A stretch of DNA of 64,000 nucleotides, taken from Bacteroidota bacterium. GTDB lineage: Bacteria; Bacteroidota; Bacteroidia; Chitinophagales; Saprospiraceae. Position 1 is the stretch's first letter. Each line of letters begins with the position of its first letter. This document shows positions 9,512 to 18,263 of this stretch, piece after piece. Position numbers and translations under genes: made by a program. Where the stretch lies: the NCBI GenBank assembly GCA_020160935.1, contig JAIUPL010000021.1:1-64000 (forward strand). The letters run 5' to 3'. Under the pieces are notes generated by a model. The model searched no databases, was not told the origin of the DNA, and saw only the letters and a list, made by a program, of their open reading frames with translations.

Positions 9512-10150
9512 ATGCGCCTCCGACACTTTTCAGTTTTGCTGTTTTTAATTTATCATGTGTCGGTCCGGGCACAGCCATCTACGGATGCCCATTACAGCCA
9601 AAGTATCGATGCGCATCGGCAACACTACAAGATGGAATTTCTAACAGAACCGCGTTCGCCGCTGAGTGTTTCCGATACTGCATTTTTTGATTTTTATGCG
9701 CCCAACCCTGCCTGGAACATAGCAGCACGGGTGGAACTGACACCGGAAGCACCGGTGTTTGATATGATGACATACAGCGGTGTCACCCGCAAATACAGAC
9801 AATATGCTGTATTATCATTCGAAGCGGCAGGACAGGCGCAAACATTAAGGCTTTATCAGAACCTGACCCTGATCGAAAAAGACTCATCCTACAAGGATTA
9901 CCTTTTTCTTCCGTTCAAGGATCTGACCAATGGTGAGGCAACCTATGGCGGCGGGCGTTATCTTGATTTCAGGTTAAAAGACATCCAAAATGGGAAACTG
10001 ATGATCGATTTCAATAAAAACTATAATCCCTACTGCGCTTACAGCGATGGATACAACTGCCCGATTCCCCCGCTGCAAAATCATTTGAATATGGAGGTGC
10101 CAGCAGGTGAGAAAAACTTTCGGAAAGAAAAAAAACACGAAAAACACTGA
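9512..10150 (+). CDS. DUF1684 domain secreted protein
   Basis: 212 residues with signal peptide MRLRHFSVLLFLIYHVSVRA. The C-terminal half shows the DUF1684 signature: LPFKDLTNGEATYGGGRYLD, then MIDFNKNYNPYCAYSDGYNCPIPP and VPAGEK. DUF1684 proteins are small and exported, with unknown biochemical function. The protein ends in an unusual lysine-rich tail (NFRKEKKHEKH), which may have been added by the A-rich sequence that now forms the gene end. The in-frame TTG at 9488 lies inside the promoter box and is not used. Confidence 0.8.
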   Translation: MRLRHFSVLLFLIYHVSVRAQPSTDAHYSQSIDAHRQHYKMEFLTEPRSPLSVSDTAFFDFYAPNPAWNIAARVELTPEAPVFDMMTYSGVTRKYRQYAVLSFEAAGQAQTLRLYQNLTLIEKDSSYKDYLFLPFKDLTNGEATYGGGRYLDFRLKDIQNGKLMIDFNKNYNPYCAYSDGYNCPIPPLQNHLNMEVPAGEKNFRKEKKHEKH

Positions 10151-10275
10151 GTATCTGACACTTCGAAATTTTAATTTTCAATAAATGTGCTTTTCGTTTT
10201 GCCATGAAGCAGGAAGCGCCTTACTTTCGGGACAAACAAAGTACCTAACAGACAACAAGTAAACATTCATAGCCT

Positions 10276-10704
10276 ATGATGAACGAACGCGTGCATACGG
10301 TAATGACCCCTGGAGTCGTAACCCTTACCCCGGAAGATACACTGGGCCAGGCACGGGCAATATTTCTTGAAAAGCGTATCCATCACCTTCCAATCGTCGA
10401 AGGAAAAATCCTGGTTGGAATGATTACAGCCTGGGATATATTCAAACTAGGCAAATCGGCAGAGGAATACAACGATACTCCGATTCACCAGGTAATGACG
10501 CGCAAACTCGCCACACTGGAGGCCGACAGCCACCTCGGCGCTGCAGCCGAAGTGCTGATGACACATCTTTTCCATGCAGTTCCCATCGTAAATGATCAGC
10601 ACGAACTGATCGGTATTGTTACCACGTACGACCTGCTGAAATACGAATATGGAAAGGAGTATCCGGACAATCTGGACAAGTTCGTGCCGGAAAACATGGT
10701 GTAA
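10276..10704 (+). CDS. CBS-pair domain protein
   Basis: 142 residues that are almost entirely two CBS domains: residues ~8-62 (VMTPGVVTLTPEDTLGQA, HHLPIVEGKILVGMITAWDI) and ~72-130 (VMTRKLATLEADSHLGAA, HAVPIVNDQHELIGIVTTYDL). CBS pairs bind adenosine nucleotides and usually regulate a partner. This one is free-standing and soluble, so the partner is not shown. A near-match -7 box (TACTTTCG, about 10222) lies upstream. The transcript ends at the hairpin at 10777. Confidence 0.85.
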   Translation: MMNERVHTVMTPGVVTLTPEDTLGQARAIFLEKRIHHLPIVEGKILVGMITAWDIFKLGKSAEEYNDTPIHQVMTRKLATLEADSHLGAAAEVLMTHLFHAVPIVNDQHELIGIVTTYDLLKYEYGKEYPDNLDKFVPENMV

Positions 10705-10776
10705 GAAACCGGCTGATGATATTTTGGCGCTTTTGCCAACATCAAAAAAACAACCGAACTATTCTAAACATGATAT

Positions 10777-10820
10777 ATCCCGAATTTTGGTGGAAGCCGG
10801 AATTCGGGATCGTGTTTTTT
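10777..10820 (+). terminator. Rho-independent terminator of the CBS gene
   Basis: A perfect 10-bp stem ATCCCGAATT (10777-10786) / AATTCGGGAT (10801-10810) with a 14-base loop, then TCGTG and six T (10815-10820). Confidence 0.75.
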
Positions 10821-10838
10821 AGGGTAGTTTCCTGTTGA

Positions 10839-11038
10839 GTGATTTCCCGTAGAGTATTTCCCGTAGAGTATTTCCCGCAGATTTGCGCAGATTTTTCCGC
10901 AGATTTTCGCTGATCGTAGAGTACACAATTTATTAACAGTCAATGTATTAGTGTACTCTACGATCTGCGGAAATCTGCGGAAAAATCTGCGCAAATCTGC
11001 GGGAAATACTCTACGAGAAATACTCTACAGGAAATCAC
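10839..11038. repeat. Very long inverted repeat, 88-base arms, between convergent genes
   Basis: The left arm 10839-10926 and right arm 10951-11038 are reverse complements at 84 of 88 positions by my count, around a 24-base centre. The arms are built from short words: GTAGAGTATTTCCC twice, then CGCAGATTTGCGCAGATTT and similar. With the terminator at 10777 this accounts for nearly all of the 373-base gap between the CBS and SOD genes. A shorter relative of the GTAGAGTA word sits at 19409-19469. As RNA from either strand it would form one very stable hairpin. Confidence 0.9.
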
Positions 11039-11077
11039 CCTACGAGCAATTACGCTGACTCATCTATGGCCTTCAAG

Positions 11078-11836
11078 TCAGCTCATTACTTTTTCGTAGC
11101 GCGCTGCCACTTCAACCCAGTTGATCACATTGTAAAACGAAGCGATGTAATCAGCACGGCGGTTCTGGTTTTTCAGGTAATAGGCATGTTCCCATACATC
11201 GATACCCAGAATCGGAGTACCGGTTTGTTTCACGATCTGCATCATCAGCGGGTTGTCCTGATTGGGCGTACTGCTGATAAACAGTTTTTTGTCTTTGCCC
11301 ACGCTCAGCCATGCCCAACCGGAGCCGAACACAGACTTGGAAGCATCAGAAAACTGCTCTTTGAATTTATCGAATGACCCGAATGTGTCATTGATGGCAG
11401 TTGCCAGCGCGCCTTGCGGCATGCCGCCTCCTTTGGGCGACATAATTTGCCAGAAGAAAGTGTGGTTCCAGTGCCCGCCGGCGTTATTGCGGATTTTTTT
11501 ATCGGCATCTGCCGTGCTTACCCGCGCTACAATATCTTCGAGTTCGTATTCCGCAAAAACAGTGTTTTTAACGGCGTCGTTCAGGTTATTGACGTAAGCA
11601 GCATGGTGTTTACCGTGGTGAATTTCCATCGTCTGCTTATCGATATTCGGTTCGAGCGCAGAGGGTTCGTAACCCAACGCAGGCAAAGTAAAAGGCGTGG
11701 TACGGCGCAATTTGGGTGGCGGGATTACCGGCATGGCCGGTGATTCGGCTTTGGTTTTGCAGGCCTCGATCAGCGGCGATACGGCAGCGGCTATGCCCAG
11801 AAAAAAGCCGGTTTTTAGAAATGTGCGTTTTTCCAT
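11078..11836 (-). CDS. Exported Mn/Fe superoxide dismutase (predicted lipoprotein)
   Basis: 252 residues. The SOD core is complete: [18 protein letters not shown], the first ligand His in [30 protein letters not shown], and the metal ligands of [23 protein letters not shown] favours the manganese or cambialistic type. The N-terminus [26 protein letters not shown] is unusual: it is a Lys-Arg (Tat-like) export signal ending in a lipobox Cys, followed by a proline-rich linker. The enzyme therefore probably works in the periplasm or at a membrane surface, detoxifying external superoxide. An in-frame upstream extension to 11893 would precede the signal and is rejected. Confidence 0.88.
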   Translation of the reverse strand: MEKRTFLKTGFFLGIAAAVSPLIEACKTKAESPAMPVIPPPKLRRTTPFTLPALGYEPSALEPNIDKQTMEIHHGKHHAAYVNNLNDAVKNTVFAEYELEDIVARVSTADADKKIRNNAGGHWNHTFFWQIMSPKGGGMPQGALATAINDTFGSFDKFKEQFSDASKSVFGSGWAWLSVGKDKKLFISSTPNQDNPLMMQIVKQTGTPILGIDVWEHAYYLKNQNRRADYIASFYNVINWVEVAARYEKVMS

Positions 11837-11965
11837 GATTGTATTGTAATTATGGTTGGAAAATGATTGAAACGATTTTGGAGAACTTGCCACTCCAAAA
11901 CGATTATTGCTGTGTCAAAAAGTGTAAATGCCCTACATTGGGCACAATTTTCAGCCAAAGATAGA

Positions 11966-13603
11966 ATGCCTGACCCGCTTTTGCCGACCGTTTTCAAATA
12001 TGCTTTCTGGTGTTGTATTACAACCGTTTTTTGCTTGCAAAGTTGCCGGCAGAGCACCCCTGAAACCCGCCCCAGAACCTCCTTTCGGTACAACCAACAC
12101 AATCCGATTACTTCCCTGGACCCTGCCTTTGCACGTACACAGAACAATATCTGGGCTGTGGACTGCCTTTTCAACGGCTTGGTTCAACTGGACGATAGTT
12201 TGCACGTAAAACCCTGCTTGTCAAGAAGTTGGAATATTTCTCCCGATGGCCTTCTTTATACATTCCACCTTCGCAACGACGTTTTTTTTCACGACGACCC
12301 GGCGTTTCCGGGAGGAATTGGCCGACGAATGGTAGCCAGCGACGTGGTGTATAGTTTTCAGCGTTTGCTGGATGCGGCCTGGCCCAAACCGGGTTCCTGG
12401 ATTTTTAAAGATCGTATTGCTGCCGATTCGGCTTTTACCGCTCCCGACGACACGACCTTCCAACTGCGGTTAAAAACGCCGTTCCAGCCTATGCTGCAAA
12501 TCCTGACCATGCAATACGCGAGTATTGTTCCAAAGGAAGCATGCGAGGTGTATGGCCGCGATTTCAGGCGGCATCCAGTCGGAACAGGGCCGTTTCGCTT
12601 CAAAATATGGGCTGAAAATCAGGCGTTGGTAGTAGTACGCAATGAAAAATATTTCGAGCGAGACGAAAACGGACAGCTCCTACCCTATCTGGATGCCGTA
12701 AAAACCAGTTTTATTACCGACCGGAAAACGGCCTTTCTGGAATTTAAACAACATAAACTCGATTACTTTTTCGGTCTCGAAAGTTCCTACATCAACGAAT
12801 TGCTCACCCCTGAAGGTGAATTGCAACCCAATCTGACCGGACAATTCGTTTTTTTTAAAAATCCATACCTCAACTCGGAATACCTGGGCATCCGAATGGA
12901 CAGCGCCATGAGTGGTTTGCAGCAGAAAAAGGTTCGACAGGCGCTTAATTTCGGGATCGACCGGAGGCAAATGCTGCGTTTGCTTCGCAACGGAGTAGGC
13001 AGGCCGGCCACTTCCGGTTTTACGCCCTATGGGCTGCCTTCTTTCAATGACGAAAAGGTTCCGGGGTATAAATATGACCCCGCACAGGCAGGTCGCCTGC
13101 TTGCAGACGCCGGGTTTCCGCAGGGGCGAGGACTGCCACCGATTACATTGCTTTGTAATGCGGACTACCTGGATTTGTGTACTTTTTTAGCACGTCAATG
13201 GGACGATCTGGGGATAAAAGTCAACATCGAATCCATAGAAACTGCCCTCTTGCGTGAACGCATGCGCAATGGTAAAGCGCCTTTTTTCAGGGCATCCTGG
13301 ATTGCCGACTATCCGGACGGGGAGAGTTTCTTAACCTGTTTTTATTCAAAAAATGCAGCGCCGCCCAACTACACGCATTTCTGTAATCCTGCATTTGATC
13401 GTTTGTATGAAAAAAGCCTGCTTGCCACAGATCCGGAGGAAAGATATGCCCTGTATCATGGCATGGAGAAAATCCTGATCGAGGAAGCCCCTGTGATATT
13501 CCTTTTTTATGATGAAACGGCTCAATTCGCAAGCAGCCATGTGGAAGGTTTGCCGCGCAATGCCATCAACCTGCTTTCACTTAAACGGGTCCGGAAAAAC
13601 TAG
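11966..13603 (+). CDS. Peptide/nickel ABC transporter substrate-binding lipoprotein (SBP_bac_5)
   Basis: 545 residues. A lipoprotein signal (MPDPLLPTVFKYAFWCCI, then VFCLQSC) leads into a family 5 solute-binding protein: ITSLDPAFARTQNNIW, FNGLVQLD, SWNISPDGLLYTFHLRNDVFFHDD, VASDVVYSFQRLL, HPVGTGPFRF, VRQALNFGIDRRQML and WIADYPDGESFL. Family members capture oligopeptides, or less often nickel, for an ABC importer. No permease or ATPase genes adjoin, so it is an orphan receptor. The 3' end overlaps the convergent glycosyltransferase gene by 23 bases. ATG 11966 is set by the lipobox. Confidence 0.85.
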   Translation: MPDPLLPTVFKYAFWCCITTVFCLQSCRQSTPETRPRTSFRYNQHNPITSLDPAFARTQNNIWAVDCLFNGLVQLDDSLHVKPCLSRSWNISPDGLLYTFHLRNDVFFHDDPAFPGGIGRRMVASDVVYSFQRLLDAAWPKPGSWIFKDRIAADSAFTAPDDTTFQLRLKTPFQPMLQILTMQYASIVPKEACEVYGRDFRRHPVGTGPFRFKIWAENQALVVVRNEKYFERDENGQLLPYLDAVKTSFITDRKTAFLEFKQHKLDYFFGLESSYINELLTPEGELQPNLTGQFVFFKNPYLNSEYLGIRMDSAMSGLQQKKVRQALNFGIDRRQMLRLLRNGVGRPATSGFTPYGLPSFNDEKVPGYKYDPAQAGRLLADAGFPQGRGLPPITLLCNADYLDLCTFLARQWDDLGIKVNIESIETALLRERMRNGKAPFFRASWIADYPDGESFLTCFYSKNAAPPNYTHFCNPAFDRLYEKSLLATDPEERYALYHGMEKILIEEAPVIFLFYDETAQFASSHVEGLPRNAINLLSLKRVRKN

Positions 13604-14816
13604 GCTGCTGCTGAATGCCTGCCACGCTGCGGTATGTCAGCAGAAGTTTCTTCGCAACTTCCACATTGTCAAAGTGTTCCACACAAAAGTCGCAGGCGTT
13701 CCGGCCAATTGCACTTAAAGAAGAACCTTGCTGGTAGCAGGAACGAATGGCCGCAGCAAATTCTTCGGGCGAATCTGCCAGCAGGCATTCTTCGTTGTTC
13801 CGGGCATCTATTCCTTCCATGCCTATACGCGTAGAAAGGACAACTTTTCCCAGTGCCATGCCTTCCAGAATTTTGGCGCGCATGCCTCCTCCGGACAACA
13901 ATGGCACCACCATTACTGCATGTTGGTTCAGAAAATCGGCAGCACTGGGCACTTCTCCGTGAAAAATGACCCGTTCCTTGTTCAGGTTGCGGAGCCAAAG
14001 CGGTGCAGTGCGGCCTGCGATATGAAAAGTAAGTTGGGGAAATTGAGGCACAAGCAAAGGTTCCCATACTTCCTCCAAAAACCATTTCAGCCCGTCCTGA
14101 TTGGGCATCCAGTCTAGTGAACCGATAAACGACAGGCTCAAAGGTTGCTCAAAGCACTTCATATCAGGCACGTAATCGCGGCTGTCGACGCCGATCGGGC
14201 ACACCACAGCAGGTTTTTGCAATCCCAGTCTGCGAAAATGTTCAATATCGCGGGCTGTGATGCCCACTACCAGGTCGTACTGGTTGAGGCGATCAATTTC
14301 ATACTGTTTCAGGCGGGGCGTTATTTTTTCGAGGTACCAGCGTTTGAGCGGATTTGAATTGGCAGCGACGCGCTCCCATATTTCGTATTCCACATTGTGC
14401 GCCCGCAATACAACCGCCGCTTTCGAATATTTTCGGATAACAGAAATATATGGAGCCAGGTAAACTGACTCCAGTTGTACTACATCAAAGTCCTGTGCCT
14501 GGAGGATTTCGCGTAATTTGGAAGCAAAACCGGCATCCTTGAATCGTTCGATGTGGTATGATTTGTCGGTAAACAAATTGAGCAGTGCCGGAAACGGCCG
14601 TATCCGATTGTCGATGTAGGTGGTATAAACCGCCTGATAGTGATTAAAATCCGGCGGCAAGGTGGCTGTATCAAACCAGTGTTTACTGGTATTCATAGAC
14701 AATAGAGATACTTCATGCCCCAATTCATCGAACGCCTTGGCCAGATAGGTAATGGCAATAGCCGCCCCGTCCTTGAGCGGATACGGAAATTTATTACTGA
14801 TTTGCAGGATTCTCAT
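13581..14816 (-). CDS. Glycosyltransferase, GT4-like (GT-B fold)
   Basis: 411 residues. The N-terminus MRILQISNKFPYPLKDGAAI plus FDELGHEVSLLSM is the acceptor-domain start of GT-B enzymes, with LRAHNVEYEIWERVA typical of GT4. The C-terminal donor domain carries LSFIGSLDWMPNQDGLKWFL, FHIAGR, FHGEVPS and the nucleotide-sugar site VPLLSGGGMRAKILEGMALGK. It probably adds a sugar during polysaccharide, lipid or glycoprotein assembly. The acceptor cannot be named and no other sugar genes are near. Its stop lies inside the 3' end of the convergent substrate-binding gene. Confidence 0.85.
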   Translation of the reverse strand: MRILQISNKFPYPLKDGAAIAITYLAKAFDELGHEVSLLSMNTSKHWFDTATLPPDFNHYQAVYTTYIDNRIRPFPALLNLFTDKSYHIERFKDAGFASKLREILQAQDFDVVQLESVYLAPYISVIRKYSKAAVVLRAHNVEYEIWERVAANSNPLKRWYLEKITPRLKQYEIDRLNQYDLVVGITARDIEHFRRLGLQKPAVVCPIGVDSRDYVPDMKCFEQPLSLSFIGSLDWMPNQDGLKWFLEEVWEPLLVPQFPQLTFHIAGRTAPLWLRNLNKERVIFHGEVPSAADFLNQHAVMVVPLLSGGGMRAKILEGMALGKVVLSTRIGMEGIDARNNEECLLADSPEEFAAAIRSCYQQGSSLSAIGRNACDFCVEHFDNVEVAKKLLLTYRSVAGIQQQPSFSGPV

Positions 14817-14948
14817 AGTCGGTTCGTATAAAGCAACACCCGTATTTTTTTAATTCTGTGCAGGTGAATACTCGTTGATTGTCAAGGTTTTTCAAGAAGT
14901 TGCAGGTGTGCAGAACACAACACCACAACTTTTTCGGACATTTGCCCC

Positions 14949-15602
14949 ATGGTATTATCAGCCCAGCACATACACAAATCATACGGCGCCCTGGAAATAC
15001 TCAAAGGGGTGGACATTTCGGTTGAACGGGGCGAAATTGTCAGCATTGTCGGAAAATCCGGCGCCGGCAAAAGCACCCTGCTCCACATACTCGGCACGCT
15101 GGATTCAGCCGATCAGGGACAACTCACCATCAGTGACACCCTCATAAAGTCGCTGAATGCCAGGCAATTGGCCGCTTTTCGAAATCGTCATATTGGCTTC
15201 GTTTTTCAGTTTCACCACCTCCTCCCGGAGTTCACAGCCCTGGAAAACGTCTGCATGCCCGGTTTTATTCAAAAAAGACCGGACGAAGAAGTCCGTAAAA
15301 GAGCCGAAGAACTGCTGGAGTATCTCGGACTGGCCCATCGTATGACACACAAACCAACGGAATTATCCGGAGGCGAGCAACAACGAGTTGCGGTTGCGCG
15401 CGCCCTGATCAACCAGCCGGATCTGATTTTTGCCGATGAACCCACCGGCAACCTCGATTCGGAGGCTTCCCAGGATATGCACCGGCTAATTCGTCAACTC
15501 CGCACGGATTACGGCCAGGCTTTCGTCATTGTAACACATAATAAAGAACTTGCAGATTTGTCGGATCGATGTCTGGAAATGCGCGACGGCGTTTTAATTT
15601 GA
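14949..15602 (+). CDS. lolD: LolD-type ABC transporter ATP-binding protein
   Basis: 217 residues with Walker [10 protein letters not shown] (~36-44), Q-loop [18 protein letters not shown], signature [15 protein letters not shown], Walker [13 protein letters not shown] and the H-loop VTHN. Sequence and length fit LolD, the ATPase that drives release of lipoproteins from the inner membrane by LolCE. It could equally belong to another MacB-like exporter, and no permease adjoins. A near-consensus -7 box (GACATTTG) ends 8 bases before the ATG. The alkaline phosphatase ATG follows 5 bases after the stop, so the two are probably cotranscribed. Confidence 0.8.
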   Translation: MVLSAQHIHKSYGALEILKGVDISVERGEIVSIVGKSGAGKSTLLHILGTLDSADQGQLTISDTLIKSLNARQLAAFRNRHIGFVFQFHHLLPEFTALENVCMPGFIQKRPDEEVRKRAEELLEYLGLAHRMTHKPTELSGGEQQRVAVARALINQPDLIFADEPTGNLDSEASQDMHRLIRQLRTDYGQAFVIVTHNKELADLSDRCLEMRDGVLI

Positions 15603-15607
15603 GGATT

Positions 15608-16786
15608 ATGACAAGAGAAATTCGATCGGTGCCCCCGTTGCGCGTTATGCGTCCAACAAGACGCATAACGACTGGCGTGGCGTTTATGCTGCCTCTACTC
15701 CTGATGTTATTGGGTTGTGCTGCCAATAAAAAAAGCAGCATCGATCTTCAGGCAGTCAAATTTTCCAGTCGCCCAAAAAATATCATCTTGCTGATTGGCG
15801 ACGGCATGGCGCTTCCACAGGTTTCTGCCCACCAATACTGGCAGGGCATTGGCAACAGCATTTTTGAAAAATTCCCCATTATTGGTTTCCACAAAAGTTA
15901 TTCCCACGATGAACTTGTAACGGATTCGGCTGCAGGCGCCACGGCATTTGCCTGCGGACAAAAAACCACCAATGGCGCCATCGGTGTGTTGCCTCCCGAC
16001 AATGAACCTTGTATTACGGTACTGGAAGACCTCGATCGGAAGGGTTTTGCTACCGGTATGGTTGTAGCCTGTACTGCCACACATGCGACGCCTGCCTGCT
16101 TTATTGCGCACCGCGAACTGCGTGCTTTTACAGAAGAAATCGCGCTGGATTACCTCAAAACAGACATCGACTGTTTTATTGGAGGCGGGGAAGCATTGTT
16201 CAACGAACGGCCCGACAAACTCGACCTGACCGACTCGCTGCGAAGGAAAGGTTATGTCGTACGCAGTGGCACCAATTTTAACCGGCTGCCGCTCGACGGT
16301 TCGGCGCCTTTTATACAATTTACCCACGAAAGAGAACCACCCACTGCTTCCGGCGGGCGTAAATACATGCCCTATGCAACGGAAATGGTGTGCCAATACC
16401 TGCAAAAACGATCGCCCAAAGGTTTTTTTCTGATGGTAGAAGGCAGTCAGATCGATTGGGCTGGTCATGCCAACGATCGCAACTGGCTGCGTGCGGAAAT
16501 GAAAGATTTTGATAAAACCATATCAAAAGCACTCGAATTTGCTGCTTCAAATGGAGAAACGCTTGTAATTGTAACTGGCGACCACGAATGTGGCGGGCTG
16601 GCACTCGTGAAAGCATCGAGTAAAAAACAGTTTTTGCCCAGTTTCTCCACGCACCTGCATACTGCTGTCAATGTACCAGTGTATGCGTATGGCCCGATGC
16701 AAAATTTATTCAGCGGAACCTACGAGAATACCGGGATTTACTACAAAATTTACGAAGCACTCGGGCTTATCGGTTCCGAACAATAG
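15608..16786 (+). CDS. Alkaline phosphatase, lipoprotein
   Basis: 392 residues from ATG 15608, or 379 from ATG 15647. PhoA-superfamily motifs: the metal-binding IILLIGDGMALPQ, the nucleophile region VTDSAAGATAFACGQKTTNG, CTATHATPA, VEGSQIDWAGHAND, VTGDHECGGL and the late His in STHLHTAVNVPVYAYGP. It hydrolyses phosphate monoesters outside the cytoplasm using Zn/Mg. The segment GVAFMLPLLLMLLGCAANKK is a lipoprotein signal. A 24-residue signal starting at ATG 15647 looks more normal than the 37-residue one from 15608, but 15608 is only 5 bases from the lolD stop. The choice is open; see the hairpin at 15643. Confidence 0.87.
   Translation: MTREIRSVPPLRVMRPTRRITTGVAFMLPLLLMLLGCAANKKSSIDLQAVKFSSRPKNIILLIGDGMALPQVSAHQYWQGIGNSIFEKFPIIGFHKSYSHDELVTDSAAGATAFACGQKTTNGAIGVLPPDNEPCITVLEDLDRKGFATGMVVACTATHATPACFIAHRELRAFTEEIALDYLKTDIDCFIGGGEALFNERPDKLDLTDSLRRKGYVVRSGTNFNRLPLDGSAPFIQFTHEREPPTASGGRKYMPYATEMVCQYLQKRSPKGFFLMVEGSQIDWAGHANDRNWLRAEMKDFDKTISKALEFAASNGETLVIVTGDHECGGLALVKASSKKQFLPSFSTHLHTAVNVPVYAYGPMQNLFSGTYENTGIYYKIYEALGLIGSEQ
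15643..15670. repeat. 11-bp perfect hairpin over a candidate start codon
   Basis: CGTTATGCGTC (15643-15653) and GACGCATAACG (15660-15670) pair perfectly around CAACAA. The 5' arm includes ATG 15647, a candidate start of the alkaline phosphatase. It could hide that start in the mRNA or be a protein-binding site; its role is unproven. Confidence 0.55.
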
Positions 16787-16829
16787 GATATGCCGCGCAG
16801 GCGACCAACTGGAACCCGCAGGTTATACT

Positions 16830-16837
16830 TACCTTTG
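16830..16837 (+). promoter_or_regulatory. Bacteroidota -7 box TACCTTTG
   Basis: An exact TAnnTTTG match, ending 49 bases before the TTG start at 16887. Confidence 0.5.
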
Positions 16838-16886
16838 CTGCACCTGGATTTGAGCGCACATTTTTTGATCATTAAACTCCTGCATC

Positions 16887-18263
16887 TTGCCGTTAATTAA
16901 ATCGATTTCCGGTTTTCGTGGAACAATTGGGGGCCGCGCCGGCGATAACCTCACCCCGGAAGACATCGTTACGAGTACTGCCGCCTTTGGGCAATGGATC
17001 ATCCAAAAAACCGGCATCAGAAAAGTCGTGGTTGGCCGCGACGGACGAATTTCAGGCCCCATCGCCAGCGCGTTGGTTGTGAACACCTTGCAATCCCTCG
17101 GCATTTCTGTTGTAGACCTGGGACTGAGTACTACGCCTACCGTGGAGATTGCCGTTCCGCTGGAAAATGCCGGTGGAGGTATCATCCTTACCGCCAGCCA
17201 CAACCCCAAGGAATGGAATGCCCTGAAATTGCTCAACCACAAAGGCGAATTTATCAGTGCAGCCGATGGCGCTGAAGTGCTCGAACTGGCTGCAAACGGT
17301 GCAATTGAATACGCTACGGTGGATAAACTGGGCGATTACCGACAGGATGACACTTATATTCGCAAGCATATCGACCAGATTCTCGGTCTCGACCTGGTGG
17401 ATATCGAATCGGTGCGAGCCAAAAACTTCCGCGTGGTAGTGGATGCAGTCAACTCCACTGGCGCATTGTGCGTACCTCCGTTGCTGGAAGCATTGGGCTG
17501 TCAGGTCATCCTTATCAATGGCGAAGTAAATGGCCATTTTGCCCACAACCCCGAGCCGCTGAAAGAATACCTGGGCCAATTGTCGACAGAAGTTAGATTG
17601 CAAAAGGCGCATCTGGGTATTGCTGTCGACCCGGACGTAGATCGGCTGGTGTTTATGTGTGAAGATGGCGAATTGTTTGGCGAGGAGTACACACTGGTAG
17701 CAGTAGCCGACTACGTGCTGTCCAGAAAAAAAGGGAATACTGTGAGCAACCTCAGCAGCACCCGCGCCCTGCGCGACGTGACCCAAAAGTATGGTGGCGA
17801 ATATTATGCAGCCGCTGTTGGTGAGGTAAATGTGGTGGAAAAAATGAAGGAAGTGAGCGCCGTCATTGGTGGAGAAGGAAACGGCGGTGTAATTTTGCCC
17901 GAATTGCACTACGGGCGCGATGCGCTGGTAGGTATTGCATTGTTTCTGACCCATTTATCACAGGCTGGCAAACAAATTTCCACCCTCCGGAAAACTTACC
18001 CGGAATACCAGATGTCGAAAACCAAAATCGACCGCACACCCGACATCGACCTTGACAAAATCTTTATCGCGCTTCGTGAAAAATACCGCAACGAGCAGAT
18101 CAATACAGTAGACGGCTTGAAAATAGACTTTGAACAGGGCTGGGTTCACCTGCGCCCTTCCAACACAGAGCCGATTATTCGTGTTTATTCTGAAAGCAGT
18201 TCCATTGTCGTCGCAGAAAACCTGGCCAAAAAGATTATTCAGGACATCAACCAAATAAAATGA
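16887..18263 (+). CDS. glmM: Phosphoglucosamine mutase-type phosphohexomutase, TTG start
   Basis: 458 residues. The N-terminus MPLIKSISGFRGTIGG is the conserved beginning of Bacteroidota GlmM-like mutases. The phosphoserine loop TASHNPKEWNALK, the Mg loop DPDVDRLV, the sugar loop GGEGNGGVI and the phosphate-binding RPSNTEPIIRVYSE are all present. It interconverts glucosamine-6-P and -1-P for UDP-GlcNAc, or related hexose phosphates. The start codon is TTG: an in-frame TGA at 16866 and no ATG or GTG between them leave it as the only canonical start. It overlaps the cysteine desulfurase gene by four bases (ATGA), so translation is probably coupled. Confidence 0.88.
   Translation: MPLIKSISGFRGTIGGRAGDNLTPEDIVTSTAAFGQWIIQKTGIRKVVVGRDGRISGPIASALVVNTLQSLGISVVDLGLSTTPTVEIAVPLENAGGGIILTASHNPKEWNALKLLNHKGEFISAADGAEVLELAANGAIEYATVDKLGDYRQDDTYIRKHIDQILGLDLVDIESVRAKNFRVVVDAVNSTGALCVPPLLEALGCQVILINGEVNGHFAHNPEPLKEYLGQLSTEVRLQKAHLGIAVDPDVDRLVFMCEDGELFGEEYTLVAVADYVLSRKKGNTVSNLSSTRALRDVTQKYGGEYYAAAVGEVNVVEKMKEVSAVIGGEGNGGVILPELHYGRDALVGIALFLTHLSQAGKQISTLRKTYPEYQMSKTKIDRTPDIDLDKIFIALREKYRNEQINTVDGLKIDFEQGWVHLRPSNTEPIIRVYSESSSIVVAENLAKKIIQDINQIK

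Noticed and set aside
10764-10994. Minus-strand 76-codon ORF in the CBS-SOD spacer
   Set aside because: It runs through the terminator and the arm of the long inverted repeat; its residues are translations of repeat words.
10839-11038. MITE or insertion sequence remnant
   Set aside because: No transposase, no evident target-site duplication, and the arms are made of stacked short words rather than a defined terminal repeat. A non-coding repeat remains possible, as reported.
13581-13603. Frameshift or misassembly at the overlapping ends of two convergent genes
   Set aside because: Both proteins end plausibly for their families; a 23-base tail-to-tail overlap is ordinary in compact genomes.
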